Origin: a virus
DNA: 22,011 nt
Reading direction: 5' to 3' (one strand)
Virus record (IMG/VR): IMGVR_UViG_3300033148_005117
Location: 1 to 22,011 of that record
This document shows, piece after piece, positions 1-4,225 of this stretch (within the stretch, counting starts at the first letter, position 1; each line of letters opens with the position of its first letter). Both the position numbers and the translations under genes were made by a program. The notes under the pieces are model-generated. The model ran no database searches, had not been told where the DNA came from, and saw nothing but the letters and a program-made list of their open reading frames with translations.

Positions 1-59
1 TCGGTCTTAGAAAGGTCTTGGTCAGCCTTTTTTCGGCTTCTTTTTTCTCTTTTTGCCAT
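1..59 (-). CDS. N-terminal fragment of a basic protein running off the left edge
   Basis: An ATG at 59-57 opens a frame that stays open to the window edge. It starts MAKREKRSRKKADQDLSKT, so the visible part is very rich in Lys and Arg. An AAGGGA ribosome binding site lies about ten bases upstream. It overlaps the end of the 34-residue gene at 22-126 by 38 bases in another frame, so one of the two may not be translated. It continues the minus-strand run of basic mini-proteins and could be the start of a larger structural protein such as a portal, but nothing visible proves that. The function is unknown. Confidence 0.45.
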   Translation of the reverse strand, partial: MAKREKRSRKKADQDLSKT

Positions 60-126
60 TTTTTAAAGTCCCTTTGAAAATATCTTTGTTCGGACTAGTA
101 TCAAACCATGTTCCAATGATGCTCAT
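22..126 (-). CDS. 34-residue basic-tailed hypothetical protein
   Basis: The product begins MSIIGTWFDTSPNKDIF and ends in a tail made almost entirely of Lys, Arg, Pro and Gly. The start codon overlaps the stop of the upstream gene (ATGA at 126-123), the same coupling used throughout the window, and AAGGAAG lies about eleven bases before it. The short aromatic head followed by a Lys-rich tail suggests a nucleic-acid-binding or virion-associated peptide, but I recognise no family. The overlap with the frame starting at 59 is a reason for caution. Confidence 0.45.
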   Translation of the reverse strand: MSIIGTWFDTSPNKDIFKGTLKNGKKRKKKPKKG

Positions 127-323
127 TTCTTCTTTTTCTTCCTTAATTTTCGCAAAGTAATGGCCAATCTAGCCCGCTGACCAAGTTTTCCCTTGGCCTT
201 AGCTGCCTTTTTTAACTTGGAAGCAGGTATTTTCTGGCCTTTCTTAACGCCCATCTGGCGTCTTAAAGCTCCCGGCTCTTTGATGGCCGACTGAATCCAG
301 CGTTTTTTCGATTTCTTAGCCAT
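123..323 (-). CDS. Small Lys/Arg-rich phage protein of unknown role
   Basis: This 66-residue protein starts MAKKSKKRWIQSAIKEPG and is strongly basic throughout, ending in KLRKKKKK. The patterns WIQSAIKEPGALRRQMGVKKGQKIP and KLGQRARLAITLRKL look like a type of small protein common in tailed-phage genomes near portal and capsid genes, where it has no assigned function (recalled, not searched). A clear AAGGAG site precedes the start. It lies directly downstream of the tRNA gene and is translationally coupled to the next small gene. A DNA-compacting or internal virion role is plausible from its charge, but that is inference. Confidence 0.8.
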   Translation of the reverse strand: MAKKSKKRWIQSAIKEPGALRRQMGVKKGQKIPASKLKKAAKAKGKLGQRARLAITLRKLRKKKKK

Positions 324-354
324 TATCTTCTCCTTTTTTCCTGTTCATGAATAG

Positions 355-428
355 CAAGCGAGGCAGGATTCGAACCCGCAACCTTCGGTTTTGGAGACCG
401 ATGCTCTGCCAAATTGAGCTACTCGCCC
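355..428 (-). tRNA. tRNA-Trp (anticodon CCA)
   Basis: The minus strand folds as a complete 74-base cloverleaf. The acceptor strands are GGGCGAG and CTCGCTT with two G-U pairs at the tip, the D arm is GCTC/GAGC, the anticodon stem is TCGGT/ACCGA around the loop CTCCAAA, and the T arm is GCGGG-TTCGAAT-CCTGC. The anticodon CCA reads UGG. The discriminator base is G, as in bacterial tRNA-Trp. CCA is not encoded (CTA follows), so the end must be added by an enzyme. It starts one base after the upstream gene's stop codon and lies inside the run of small genes, so it is probably cut out of the mRNA. Confidence 0.95.
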
Positions 429-429
429 A

Positions 430-603
430 TTATCGCTTTCTTTTCCTTGTTTTTCTTGTCTTTTTCTTTTTAGGCTTAACTCTTTCGGGTAATTTTTTGC
501 CTTTAGTAGCTCTTTCCCACTCTAAAAGAGTGGCCTTAGAAATTTTCCCTTGCTTATAAAGCTGATAAAACTTTCTTCGTTGGGCTTTCGATTTAAAGGG
601 CAA
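430..603 (-). CDS. Small basic phage protein, PFKSKAQ family type
   Basis: A 57-residue frame starts at a TTG codon (603-601) preceded by a strong GGGGAGG site. The product begins PFKSKAQRRKFYQLYKQ and continues GKISKATLLEWERAT and LPERV before a Lys/Arg-only tail. The PFKSKAQRR, GKIS, EW..T and LPERV blocks match a recurring small phage protein that I know from head-gene neighbourhoods; its job is not established. The TTG start is chosen because the recognisable N-terminus begins exactly there and no ATG precedes it in frame. The stop codon nearly touches the tRNA. It follows the 53-residue gene with a one-base gap. Confidence 0.8.
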   Translation of the reverse strand: MPFKSKAQRRKFYQLYKQGKISKATLLEWERATKGKKLPERVKPKKKKTRKTRKRKR

Positions 604-604
604 G

Positions 605-766
605 TTAATCCTCCCCTTTTAGGCTTTCTTCCCTCTCAAGCTCATTTTTTTCAGCCTTAGCTCCCCTCCGTCTTATGACGGCACTTTCCCTATATTCTTT
701 CTCTCGTTGCTCTCTAAGCCATTCAATTACACTGCTTTTCTTTTTTTTCTTAGAATGTCGCCTCAT
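605..766 (-). CDS. 53-residue charged hypothetical protein
   Basis: The frame starts MRRHSKKKKKSSVIEWLREQ and is then a helix-prone stretch rich in Glu, Arg and Lys, ending ESLKGED. The charge changes from basic at the N-terminus to acidic at the C-terminus. It lies between 780-989 and the PFKSKAQ-type gene, and its last codons contain the GGGGAGG site used by the next gene. No strong ribosome binding site is visible before its own ATG, which lowers certainty. I recognise no family. A small virion-associated or DNA-binding protein would fit the surroundings. Confidence 0.6.
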   Translation of the reverse strand: MRRHSKKKKKSSVIEWLREQREKEYRESAVIRRRGAKAEKNELEREESLKGED

Positions 767-779
767 TATTGTTTTCTTA

Positions 780-989
780 TCAATCTAAAAGCCCTAAAAA
801 TTCTAGGTCTTCCTCGTTTATTATGCCTTCCCATAAACGGTGAACACTTACATCGCCGTCACTAATAAATGGCATCAGCCCCCTTCTCTGATAAACCAAT
901 AGGGATTTCCGCATAATTTCATTCTCATAAACATCCCTGATGTCCTTATCGCTACTCAAGACAGACTCCCATTGGGTTTCTATTATCAT
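780..989 (-). CDS. 69-residue hypothetical protein
   Basis: The product starts MIIETQWESVLSSDKDIRD and includes MPFISDGDVSVHRLWEG, ending EDLEFLGLLD. It is acidic, without cysteines or membrane segments, and unlike the basic proteins that follow. No good Shine-Dalgarno sequence precedes the ATG, and an in-frame stop lies five codons upstream, so this is the only ATG available. About 180 gene-free bases separate it from the upstream gene. That gap contains a consensus-like TTGACA at 1097-1092 (minus) but no convincing -10 element at 17 bases. Function unknown. Confidence 0.6.
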   Translation of the reverse strand: MIIETQWESVLSSDKDIRDVYENEIMRKSLLVYQRRGLMPFISDGDVSVHRLWEGIINEEDLEFLGLLD

Positions 990-1168
990 TATACCATACG
1001 CCTAGATTGAATCGGCGGCGGTAAAAATGGGTAGAAGGGCGAAAGTTATTGAAAAATCAAGCAATTAGGACTATTGCTAGCCCTAAAATTTTGTCAAGTC
1101 AAATAAGTAAAAAAGAAGCGTTTTTATACAATTTCGTTCTTTATCCATCTTTCAACATTTGCTGAAAC

Positions 1169-1393
1169 CTATACAATGATTATTTTTCTCTCTTGTCTCA
1201 TAGTTCGTAATTTCTCAACTAATCCCTGATAAATATCCCTAATATGCCTCTTGGTTTGCGGGGCGGAAATAACGCCCCTAATCAAAAGCAGAGCATCCTG
1301 TAAAAACTCTAATTCGGCATCGTTTAATTCAAGGCTATACTGATTGTCTTCTTTGGCCACTTTTTCCTGTTTTTCTTCTTTTTGTTTTTCCAT
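1169..1393 (-). CDS. 74-residue helical hypothetical protein
   Basis: The ATG at 1393 is preferred over an in-frame TTG at 1408 because AAAGGA sits at a proper distance from the ATG. The product starts with a Lys/Glu-rich head and continues DAELEFLQDALLLIRG and GLVEKLRTMRQERK, predicted to be mostly helical. The LELNDAELEFLQDALLLI pattern resembles small phage proteins of unknown role. Its first 59 bases overlap the end of the 1335-1772 gene in another frame, much more than the usual ATGA coupling. It is the last gene of the group transcribed from the promoter near 2042. Confidence 0.6.
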   Translation of the reverse strand: MEKQKEEKQEKVAKEDNQYSLELNDAELEFLQDALLLIRGVISAPQTKRHIRDIYQGLVEKLRTMRQERKIIIV

Positions 1394-1772
1394 TTTTATC
1401 CTTTTCAAATATTAATCTTAATTCTTCATTAATTATCTCATCTTTTGTTTTCTCTACAATTACATTTGGTTTGATGTCCAAATAATCAAAAAGAGCCACC
1501 AAGACTTCTTCTATTGGATAGTGTTCAAGGCGTTTATATTTCTTGCTAACTTCTTCGCCATACTTCGCAAATCTAAAATTTCTACTAAAAACCACCCTAT
1601 CTGCTGTGATTAATAACTTATCAAATGCTGAGTTGATTTCTTCCAGCTCCTTCTCAATTTCTACTATTTTGTGATTTATAAATCTAATCTCACTAAAAGC
1701 CGAATCGAACATTTTAACCAACTCGAAAAAAACCTTAAACCATCTTTTAATTTTCCATATCAATTTTTTCAT
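1335..1772 (-). CDS. 145-residue hypothetical protein with coiled-coil segment
   Basis: The ATG follows an AGAGGG site and overlaps the stop of the upstream gene (ATGA). The N-terminus (KKLIWKIKRWFKVFFELVKM) is amphipathic and basic-aromatic. Residues about 30-55 (HKIVEIEKELEEINSAF) form a likely coiled coil, and the C-terminus ends in a Lys/Arg/Gln-rich tail. No catalytic motif is visible. The basic amphipathic start could touch membranes or DNA, but I cannot assign a function. Its tail is encoded in the segment shared with the 1169-1393 gene, so one of the two gene ends may be wrong. Confidence 0.65.
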   Translation of the reverse strand: MKKLIWKIKRWFKVFFELVKMFDSAFSEIRFINHKIVEIEKELEEINSAFDKLLITADRVVFSRNFRFAKYGEEVSKKYKRLEHYPIEEVLVALFDYLDIKPNVIVEKTKDEIINEELRLIFEKDKNGKTKRRKTGKSGQRRQSV

Positions 1773-1996
1773 TTTTCCCTCTCTTTCGCAATAGCTTTTT
1801 TAATTTTCTCTTCTATTCTTAAACCTATCATGCTAACTTCACCAAACTTTTCTCTCAATTCTTCAGCTAGTCCTGCAACTACATTAGTCTCCAAATCTAA
1901 TAATTCACTCAACTTCCACGCCACTGAAATATGGCCGCCGATTTCCTCATTAACCGCACTTAACCTGATTAATTGCTCAATCTTTTTAGTGTCCAC
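1769..1996 (-). CDS. 75-residue helical hypothetical protein, first gene after a promoter
   Basis: Translation starts at GTG (1996-1994) with AGGAGA six bases before it. The product starts VDTKKIEQLIRLSAVNEEI (read as Met) and is predicted to be helical throughout, with LLDLETNVVAGLAEELREKF in the middle. It has no cysteines or membrane segments. It is the first gene downstream of a near-consensus promoter at 2014-2042 and is coupled by ATGA overlap to the next gene. This makes it likely to be strongly expressed. I recognise no family. Confidence 0.7.
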   Translation of the reverse strand: MDTKKIEQLIRLSAVNEEIGGHISVAWKLSELLDLETNVVAGLAEELREKFGEVSMIGLRIEEKIKKAIAKEREK

Positions 1997-2013
1997 TATT
2001 ATCTCCTGTCCTT

Positions 2014-2042
2014 AATATACATCTTGAAATCACCGTTGTCAA
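2014..2042 (-). promoter_or_regulatory. Sigma70-type promoter for the 1996-1169 genes
   Basis: On the minus strand TTGACA (2042-2037) and TATATT (2019-2014) are separated by exactly 17 bases. The -35 is perfect and the -10 has one mismatch. The start codon at 1996 lies at a suitable distance with a ribosome binding site between. Confidence 0.85.
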
Positions 2043-2241
2043 GTATTTTTTATAAAAATCTTAAATTAGTCCCAAATTTTAGGACTCCGCCCAGACTTAT
2101 ATTCACTATAACCCTTAATACTCAACTAGGGAAATATATATCTAACATAAACGCCCCTTATAACACTCCTTCATACATAAACGCCTATTACTTATATTAA
2201 GACATATATACATACATAAGTGATACATACTTACATATAAG

Positions 2242-2263
2242 AGAGAGATATATATATCTCTCT
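2242..2263. repeat. 22-bp perfect palindrome
   Basis: Bases 2242-2263 read AGAGAGATATA followed by its exact reverse complement TATATCTCTCT. It could extrude as a hairpin or be a protein site. It lies about 40 bp left of the phased repeats, in the most AT-rich part of the region. Confidence 0.85.
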
Positions 2264-2305
2264 TTCTCTCTTATACTCTCTTTATTAATATATACTATTA
2301 TAGAA

Positions 2306-2375
2306 TGTCCACAAATGTCCACACATATTCCCTGTTTGTCCACAAAATGTCTACAACTGTCCACAAGTGTCCACA
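2306..2375 (+). repeat. Six helically phased TGTCCACA repeats (iterons / DnaA-box-like)
   Basis: Copies of TGTCCACA start at 2306, 2316, 2337, 2358 and 2368, with one TGTCTACA variant at 2348. The spacings are 10, 21, 11, 10 and 10 bases, which is one or two turns of the helix, so all sites face the same side of the DNA. The copy at 2337 extends to TTGTCCACA, a good match to the DnaA box TTNTCCACA. This favours an initiator-binding array at a replication origin. Confidence 0.8.
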
Positions 2376-2394
2376 AATACCTTGATACCCTAGT

Positions 2395-2411
2395 TGTCTA
2401 ACCGTTAGACA
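2395..2411. promoter_or_regulatory. Palindromic operator candidate, copy 1
   Basis: TGTCTAA-CCG-TTAGACA is a perfect 7-bp inverted repeat around a 3-bp centre. The same site occurs at 13636-13652 (exact reverse complement) and with a 4-bp centre at 19911-19928. This copy lies between the phased repeats and the 3' end of the 2436-2729 gene. A dimeric repressor or initiator site is the likely meaning. Confidence 0.6.
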
Positions 2412-2435
2412 TTTCCCATAAAAAATGCCCACTGA

Positions 2436-2729
2436 TTAGTTTTTAATTAGCCTTAATTCTACTTCACCAACATAAGGAAATTTTGCCCATTGATTAGAAT
2501 CATCAAGAAGTGTAGTTATACTTTCTGTAGTGACTTTATAGGCACGAAAATCTTTTAAGTCTATTAAGTAAATCTCGTCTTCTATTACATAAAAGACAAA
2601 TCCATCTTTCCTAAAGAATTCCTTAACAAGTTCGTCTCGATTGTATCTGTGAAACATCAATTTTTTTTCTTCATTTTTTGTGAGCTTTACCTTTAAGTTT
2701 ACTCGAAAATTCGGCTTTTCTATTTCCAT
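2436..2729 (-). CDS. Member of a three-gene small protein family (LIDL..FPY.G type)
   Basis: This 97-residue protein starts MEIEKPNFRVNLKVKLTKNEE. Its second half carries IYLIDLKDFRAYKV, then LL, then AKFPYVGEVE. The same blocks in the same order occur in the neighbours at 2895-3176 and 4226-4486, so the three are paralogues. It has no cysteines, membrane segments or catalytic motif. It has its own sigma70-type promoter (2748-2776), and tandem repeats lie upstream of that. Its position beside the control region suggests a regulatory or early host-takeover role, which is inference. No named family is recognised. Confidence 0.75.
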   Translation of the reverse strand: MEIEKPNFRVNLKVKLTKNEEKKLMFHRYNRDELVKEFFRKDGFVFYVIEDEIYLIDLKDFRAYKVTTESITTLLDDSNQWAKFPYVGEVELRLIKN

Positions 2730-2747
2730 TTTAAACCTTCCATCTAT

Positions 2748-2776
2748 AATTTAACGCCCACTGATTAATTTGTCAA
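2748..2776 (-). promoter_or_regulatory. Sigma70-type promoter for the 2436-2729 gene
   Basis: On the minus strand TTGACA (2776-2771) is followed after 17 bases by TAAATT (2753-2748). The -35 sits in the same ATATTGACAAA context as the promoter at 3191-3219, suggesting the two promoters share an origin. Confidence 0.8.
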
Positions 2777-2813
2777 TATCCTGAGACCACAATCTGTGAC
2801 CTCAAAAAAACGC

Positions 2814-2857
2814 CCGTTCATTTAATACGAACATTCCGTTCACCTATAATGAACACC
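2814..2857. repeat. Two 22-bp tandem units of GTTC/GAAC inverted repeats
   Basis: GTTC occurs at 2816 and 2838 and GAAC at 2829 and 2851, so the unit CCGTTCA-N7-GAACA is repeated with a period of 22 bases, two helical turns. It lies upstream of the promoter at 2748-2776 and downstream of the 2895-3176 gene. This fits binding of a dimeric regulator. Confidence 0.65.
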
Positions 2858-2860
2858 CAC

Positions 2861-2893
2861 ATAAAGGACTTATAAAGGACTCATAAACGGCTC
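2861..2893. repeat. Three tandem 11-bp repeats
   Basis: ATAAAGGACTT (2861-2871), ATAAAGGACTC (2872-2882) and the variant ATAAACGGCTC (2883-2893) follow one another without gaps and end one base before the stop codon of the 2895-3176 gene. The 11-base period is close to a helical turn. Confidence 0.75.
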
Positions 2894-2894
2894 A

Positions 2895-3176
2895 TTAGAC
2901 TACAAACCATTCCATTTTTCCACAATATGGAAATTTTGCCAGCTGGCCTTGATATAGTTTGTTTAACGCCTTTTCATCTAAATCATACACTTCCCAAAAA
3001 GGCAAATCAATTAACTTTAATTCCATGTTTATAGGCCACATGAATATCCAATTCCTTATCAAAATTTCACCCAATACTTCCATGTAGTCTTTGTCCTTCC
3101 TAACAGTTAGTAACTCATCTTTTTCTTCTTTGCTTAATTTAATAGCCAAATAGTGTTTAGTCTTCTTTTTCTCCAT
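2895..3176 (-). CDS. Member of a three-gene small protein family (LIDL..FPY.G type)
   Basis: This 93-residue protein starts MEKKKTKHYLAIKLSKEEK. It shares with 2436-2729 the N-terminal L..KL.K.E..EL stretch and with both paralogues the C-terminal blocks LKLIDLPFWEVYDL and AKFPYCGKME. It is driven by the best promoter in the window (TTGACA-17-TATATT at 3191-3219), with AAGGGGG before the ATG and a 22-bp direct repeat upstream of the promoter. That points to strong, regulated expression. The function is unknown. The family could encode small antagonists or regulators, but no motif proves this. Confidence 0.8.
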   Translation of the reverse strand: MEKKKTKHYLAIKLSKEEKDELLTVRKDKDYMEVLGEILIRNWIFMWPINMELKLIDLPFWEVYDLDEKALNKLYQGQLAKFPYCGKMEWFVV

Positions 3177-3190
3177 TCTTACCCCCTTGT

Positions 3191-3219
3191 AATATAATAC
3201 CTACCACCCACTTTGTCAA
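3191..3219 (-). promoter_or_regulatory. Near-consensus sigma70 promoter for the 2895-3176 gene
   Basis: TTGACA (3219-3214) and TATATT (3196-3191) are spaced by 17 bases on the minus strand. The ribosome binding site AAGGGGG and the ATG at 3176 follow directly, giving a leader of only a few bases before the site. Confidence 0.9.
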
Positions 3220-3228
3220 TATGCCTCT

Positions 3229-3309
3229 AAAAATATTATCTATTTGAGAGGAAGGATTTATATCTCGTCCCTTTTCCTTATGCTTTGAAAAACATTATCT
3301 ATTTGAGAG
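3229..3309. repeat. 22-bp direct repeat upstream of a promoter
   Basis: Bases 3229-3250 and 3288-3309 match at 21 of 22 positions (AAAAAYATTATCTATTTGAG core), 59 bases apart. The nearer copy starts ten bases upstream of the -35 element of the promoter at 3191-3219. Such placement is typical of activator or repressor sites. Confidence 0.75.
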
Positions 3310-3476
3310 AAGAGATTATCGGGGCGTCCGCCGCCCTAGGGGGGGTCACGGGTGGCTTTTTCTGGTTAGGGATATGGGATTATGTGGTGAGAGGTGAGAG
3401 GAAAAAGAGATTGTGGCTTCTCTCTCCTCTGCTCTCTTATATAATATAATGGCCTAGTCAAGATAGAAATAAGCAT

Positions 3477-3506
3477 AAAAAAAAGCCGGGGATTTCTCCC
3501 CGGCTT
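3477..3506 (-). terminator. Intrinsic terminator after the 3528-3746 gene
   Basis: Bases 3483-3492 and 3497-3506 form a perfect 10-bp stem (AAGCCGGGGA / TCCCCGGCTT) with a 4-base loop. On the minus strand it is followed by eight T. It lies about 20 bases after the stop codon of the upstream minus-strand gene. Confidence 0.92.
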
Positions 3507-3527
3507 ATTGGGGGGGAAATTAATTAC

Positions 3528-3746
3528 CTAGTCGTCCCAGCCATCTTCGTATGCCAGGACTTTGCCGCAGATGGGACAGATAATTCCCATCACATCAAAA
3601 TCCCAAGGATTCTCTTTGGGCGATAAAGGGTCAACTCTAGGAACCACTCCACAGCAAAGAGGGACATTCTTCTCCATCTGCGACGAAAAACATCCCGACA
3701 TATACCCTCCGTTCCTTTCGTGAAAAATAATGTCTTTTACTTTCAT
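3528..3746 (-). CDS. 72-residue zinc-ribbon-like protein
   Basis: The product starts MKVKDIIFHERNGGYMSGC and has two cysteine pairs: adjacent cysteines in PLCCGVVP near residue 31 and C-P-I-C-G near residue 57, followed by a very acidic end (EDGWDD). Such paired cysteines suggest a small zinc-binding domain, although the first pair lacks the usual two-residue spacing. AGGAGG lies just before the ATG. It is the second gene of a two-gene unit from the promoter at 3965-3993, and the strong terminator follows it, so this is a closed transcription unit. Target and role are unknown. Confidence 0.8.
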   Translation of the reverse strand: MKVKDIIFHERNGGYMSGCFSSQMEKNVPLCCGVVPRVDPLSPKENPWDFDVMGIICPICGKVLAYEDGWDD

Positions 3747-3756
3747 TTTTCCTCCT

Positions 3757-3930
3757 TTAAATTTGTTTCCATAAAAACTGTTTTATTTTTCCAGCTAAAT
3801 TCAGAATTTCCGCTCTCCATAAAAGGAGATCATCATCAAAATCTTTTCCTTTGCAATTGCCTAATTCCTCGAAGATCTCAAATAATTGTTTTGAGATCTT
3901 TTCTAATTTTTCCTTTTCTTTTTTTCTCAT
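3757..3930 (-). CDS. 57-residue helical charged protein
   Basis: An ATG at 3930 preceded by AAAGGAGG opens a 57-residue frame that starts MRKKEKEKLEKISKQLFEIF and ends KIKQFLWKQI. It is almost certainly helical, with alternating charge in the first half. Its stop codon overlaps the region that holds the ribosome binding site of the 3528-3746 gene, so the two are co-transcribed. The promoter at 3965-3993 is placed correctly upstream. No family is recognised. A small DNA- or protein-binding regulator would fit its size and place, but this is inference. Confidence 0.8.
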   Translation of the reverse strand: MRKKEKEKLEKISKQLFEIFEELGNCKGKDFDDDLLLWRAEILNLAGKIKQFLWKQI

Positions 3931-3964
3931 TTTTCCTCCTTTTAATGATTTTTTTTATACTTTC

Positions 3965-3993
3965 ATTATAACATACTTTCCCGGATAAATCAA
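3965..3993 (-). promoter_or_regulatory. Sigma70-type promoter for the 3930-3528 unit
   Basis: On the minus strand TTGATT (3993-3988) and a perfect TATAAT (3970-3965) are 17 bases apart. It faces away from the plus-strand promoter at 4114-4142. The roughly 120 bases between them form a divergent control region without a gene. Confidence 0.8.
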
Positions 3994-4113
3994 TGGCCGT
4001 TTTTCCTTAAAATAGCTAGAAATATGGTTGTTTCCATGGTAAAATATAAGAGAAGATTCTTTCCGGTATGAGGAAAACTTGGCAAATAGGCGAGAAGGCG
4101 AGCAAGATACCTA

Positions 4114-4142
4114 TTGCAATTTGTTTTAGTTTGTGCTATAAT
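4114..4142 (+). promoter_or_regulatory. Sigma70-type promoter at the head of the plus-strand operon
   Basis: TTGCAA (4114-4119) and a perfect TATAAT (4137-4142) are separated by 17 bases. Transcription would start near 4149 and enter the long plus-strand gene string, so this is the likely main early promoter. Confidence 0.82.
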
Positions 4143-4148
4143 GGAGAT

Positions 4149-4223
4149 ATGAAAAAAATCAATTTTGGAGGTTTTAAGAATGAGGGTAAAAAAAGATTAA
4201 AGATGAATTCAAAGAAGGATTAA
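4149..4223 (+). CDS. Possible 24-residue leader peptide
   Basis: An ATG at 4149, at the expected transcription start, opens a frame MKKINFGGFKNEGKKRLKMN ending SKKD. It would be translated from a leaderless mRNA, as no ribosome binding site fits. Within it a GGAGG site precedes a different-frame mini-ORF MRVKKD at 4179, and an in-frame mini-ORF MNSKKD follows at 4203, both six codons long. Any of these could be a translated leader controlling the 4226 gene. They may equally be chance. No family is recognised. Confidence 0.3.
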   Translation: MKKINFGGFKNEGKKRLKMNSKKD

Positions 4224-4225
4224 TA

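Larger units (their letters stand above)
2043..2435. other. Gene-free AT-rich control region, candidate replication origin
   Basis: About 390 bases carry no credible gene on either strand. The left two thirds are extremely AT-rich with alternating TATATA runs, two copies of ACATAAACGCC and a long palindrome at 2242-2263. The right third has six phased TGTCCACA-type repeats (2306-2375) and the TGTCTAA/TTAGACA palindrome at 2395-2411. An easily melted stretch beside short phased repeats that resemble DnaA boxes is the standard layout of a replication origin. This identity is inferred, and an operator array is the main alternative. Confidence 0.6.
3177..3527. other. 350-base gene-free control region
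   Basis: No credible gene is present. From left to right it holds the promoter for the 2895-3176 gene, the 22-bp direct repeat, a short GC-rich island (about 3318-3355, with GCGTCCGCCGCCC and a run of seven G) that stands out from the AT-rich surroundings, a purine-rich then pyrimidine-rich pair of tracts (3390-3440) that can partly pair, and the minus-strand terminator at 3477-3506. The GC island and pairing tracts could be a small RNA, but no promoter of its own is clear. Confidence 0.5.

Noticed and set aside
347-559. Plus-strand 70-residue frame
   Set aside because: It is antisense to the tRNA-Trp and the PFKSKAQ-type gene, and has no ribosome binding site.
988-993. TATAAT-like -10 on the minus strand
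   Set aside because: It overlaps the start codon of 780-989 and has no -35 at the correct distance.
1671-2200. Plus-strand frames over 1671-2200
   Set aside because: They mirror minus-strand genes and the AT-rich origin region, with hydrophobic low-complexity translations and no ribosome binding sites.
2306-2375. CRISPR array
   Set aside because: Repeats are only eight bases with 2-3 base gaps, so there are no spacers, and no cas operon is present apart from the Cas4-like nuclease.
2829-2841. LexA-type SOS box GAAC-N-GTTC
   Set aside because: The spacer is five bases, whereas the Bacillus-type box has four. The tandem 22-bp arrangement explains the words better.
3720-3971. Plus-strand 83-residue Phe-rich frame
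   Set aside because: It is antisense to the 57-residue minus-strand gene at 3757-3930, which has an AGGAGG site and a promoter.
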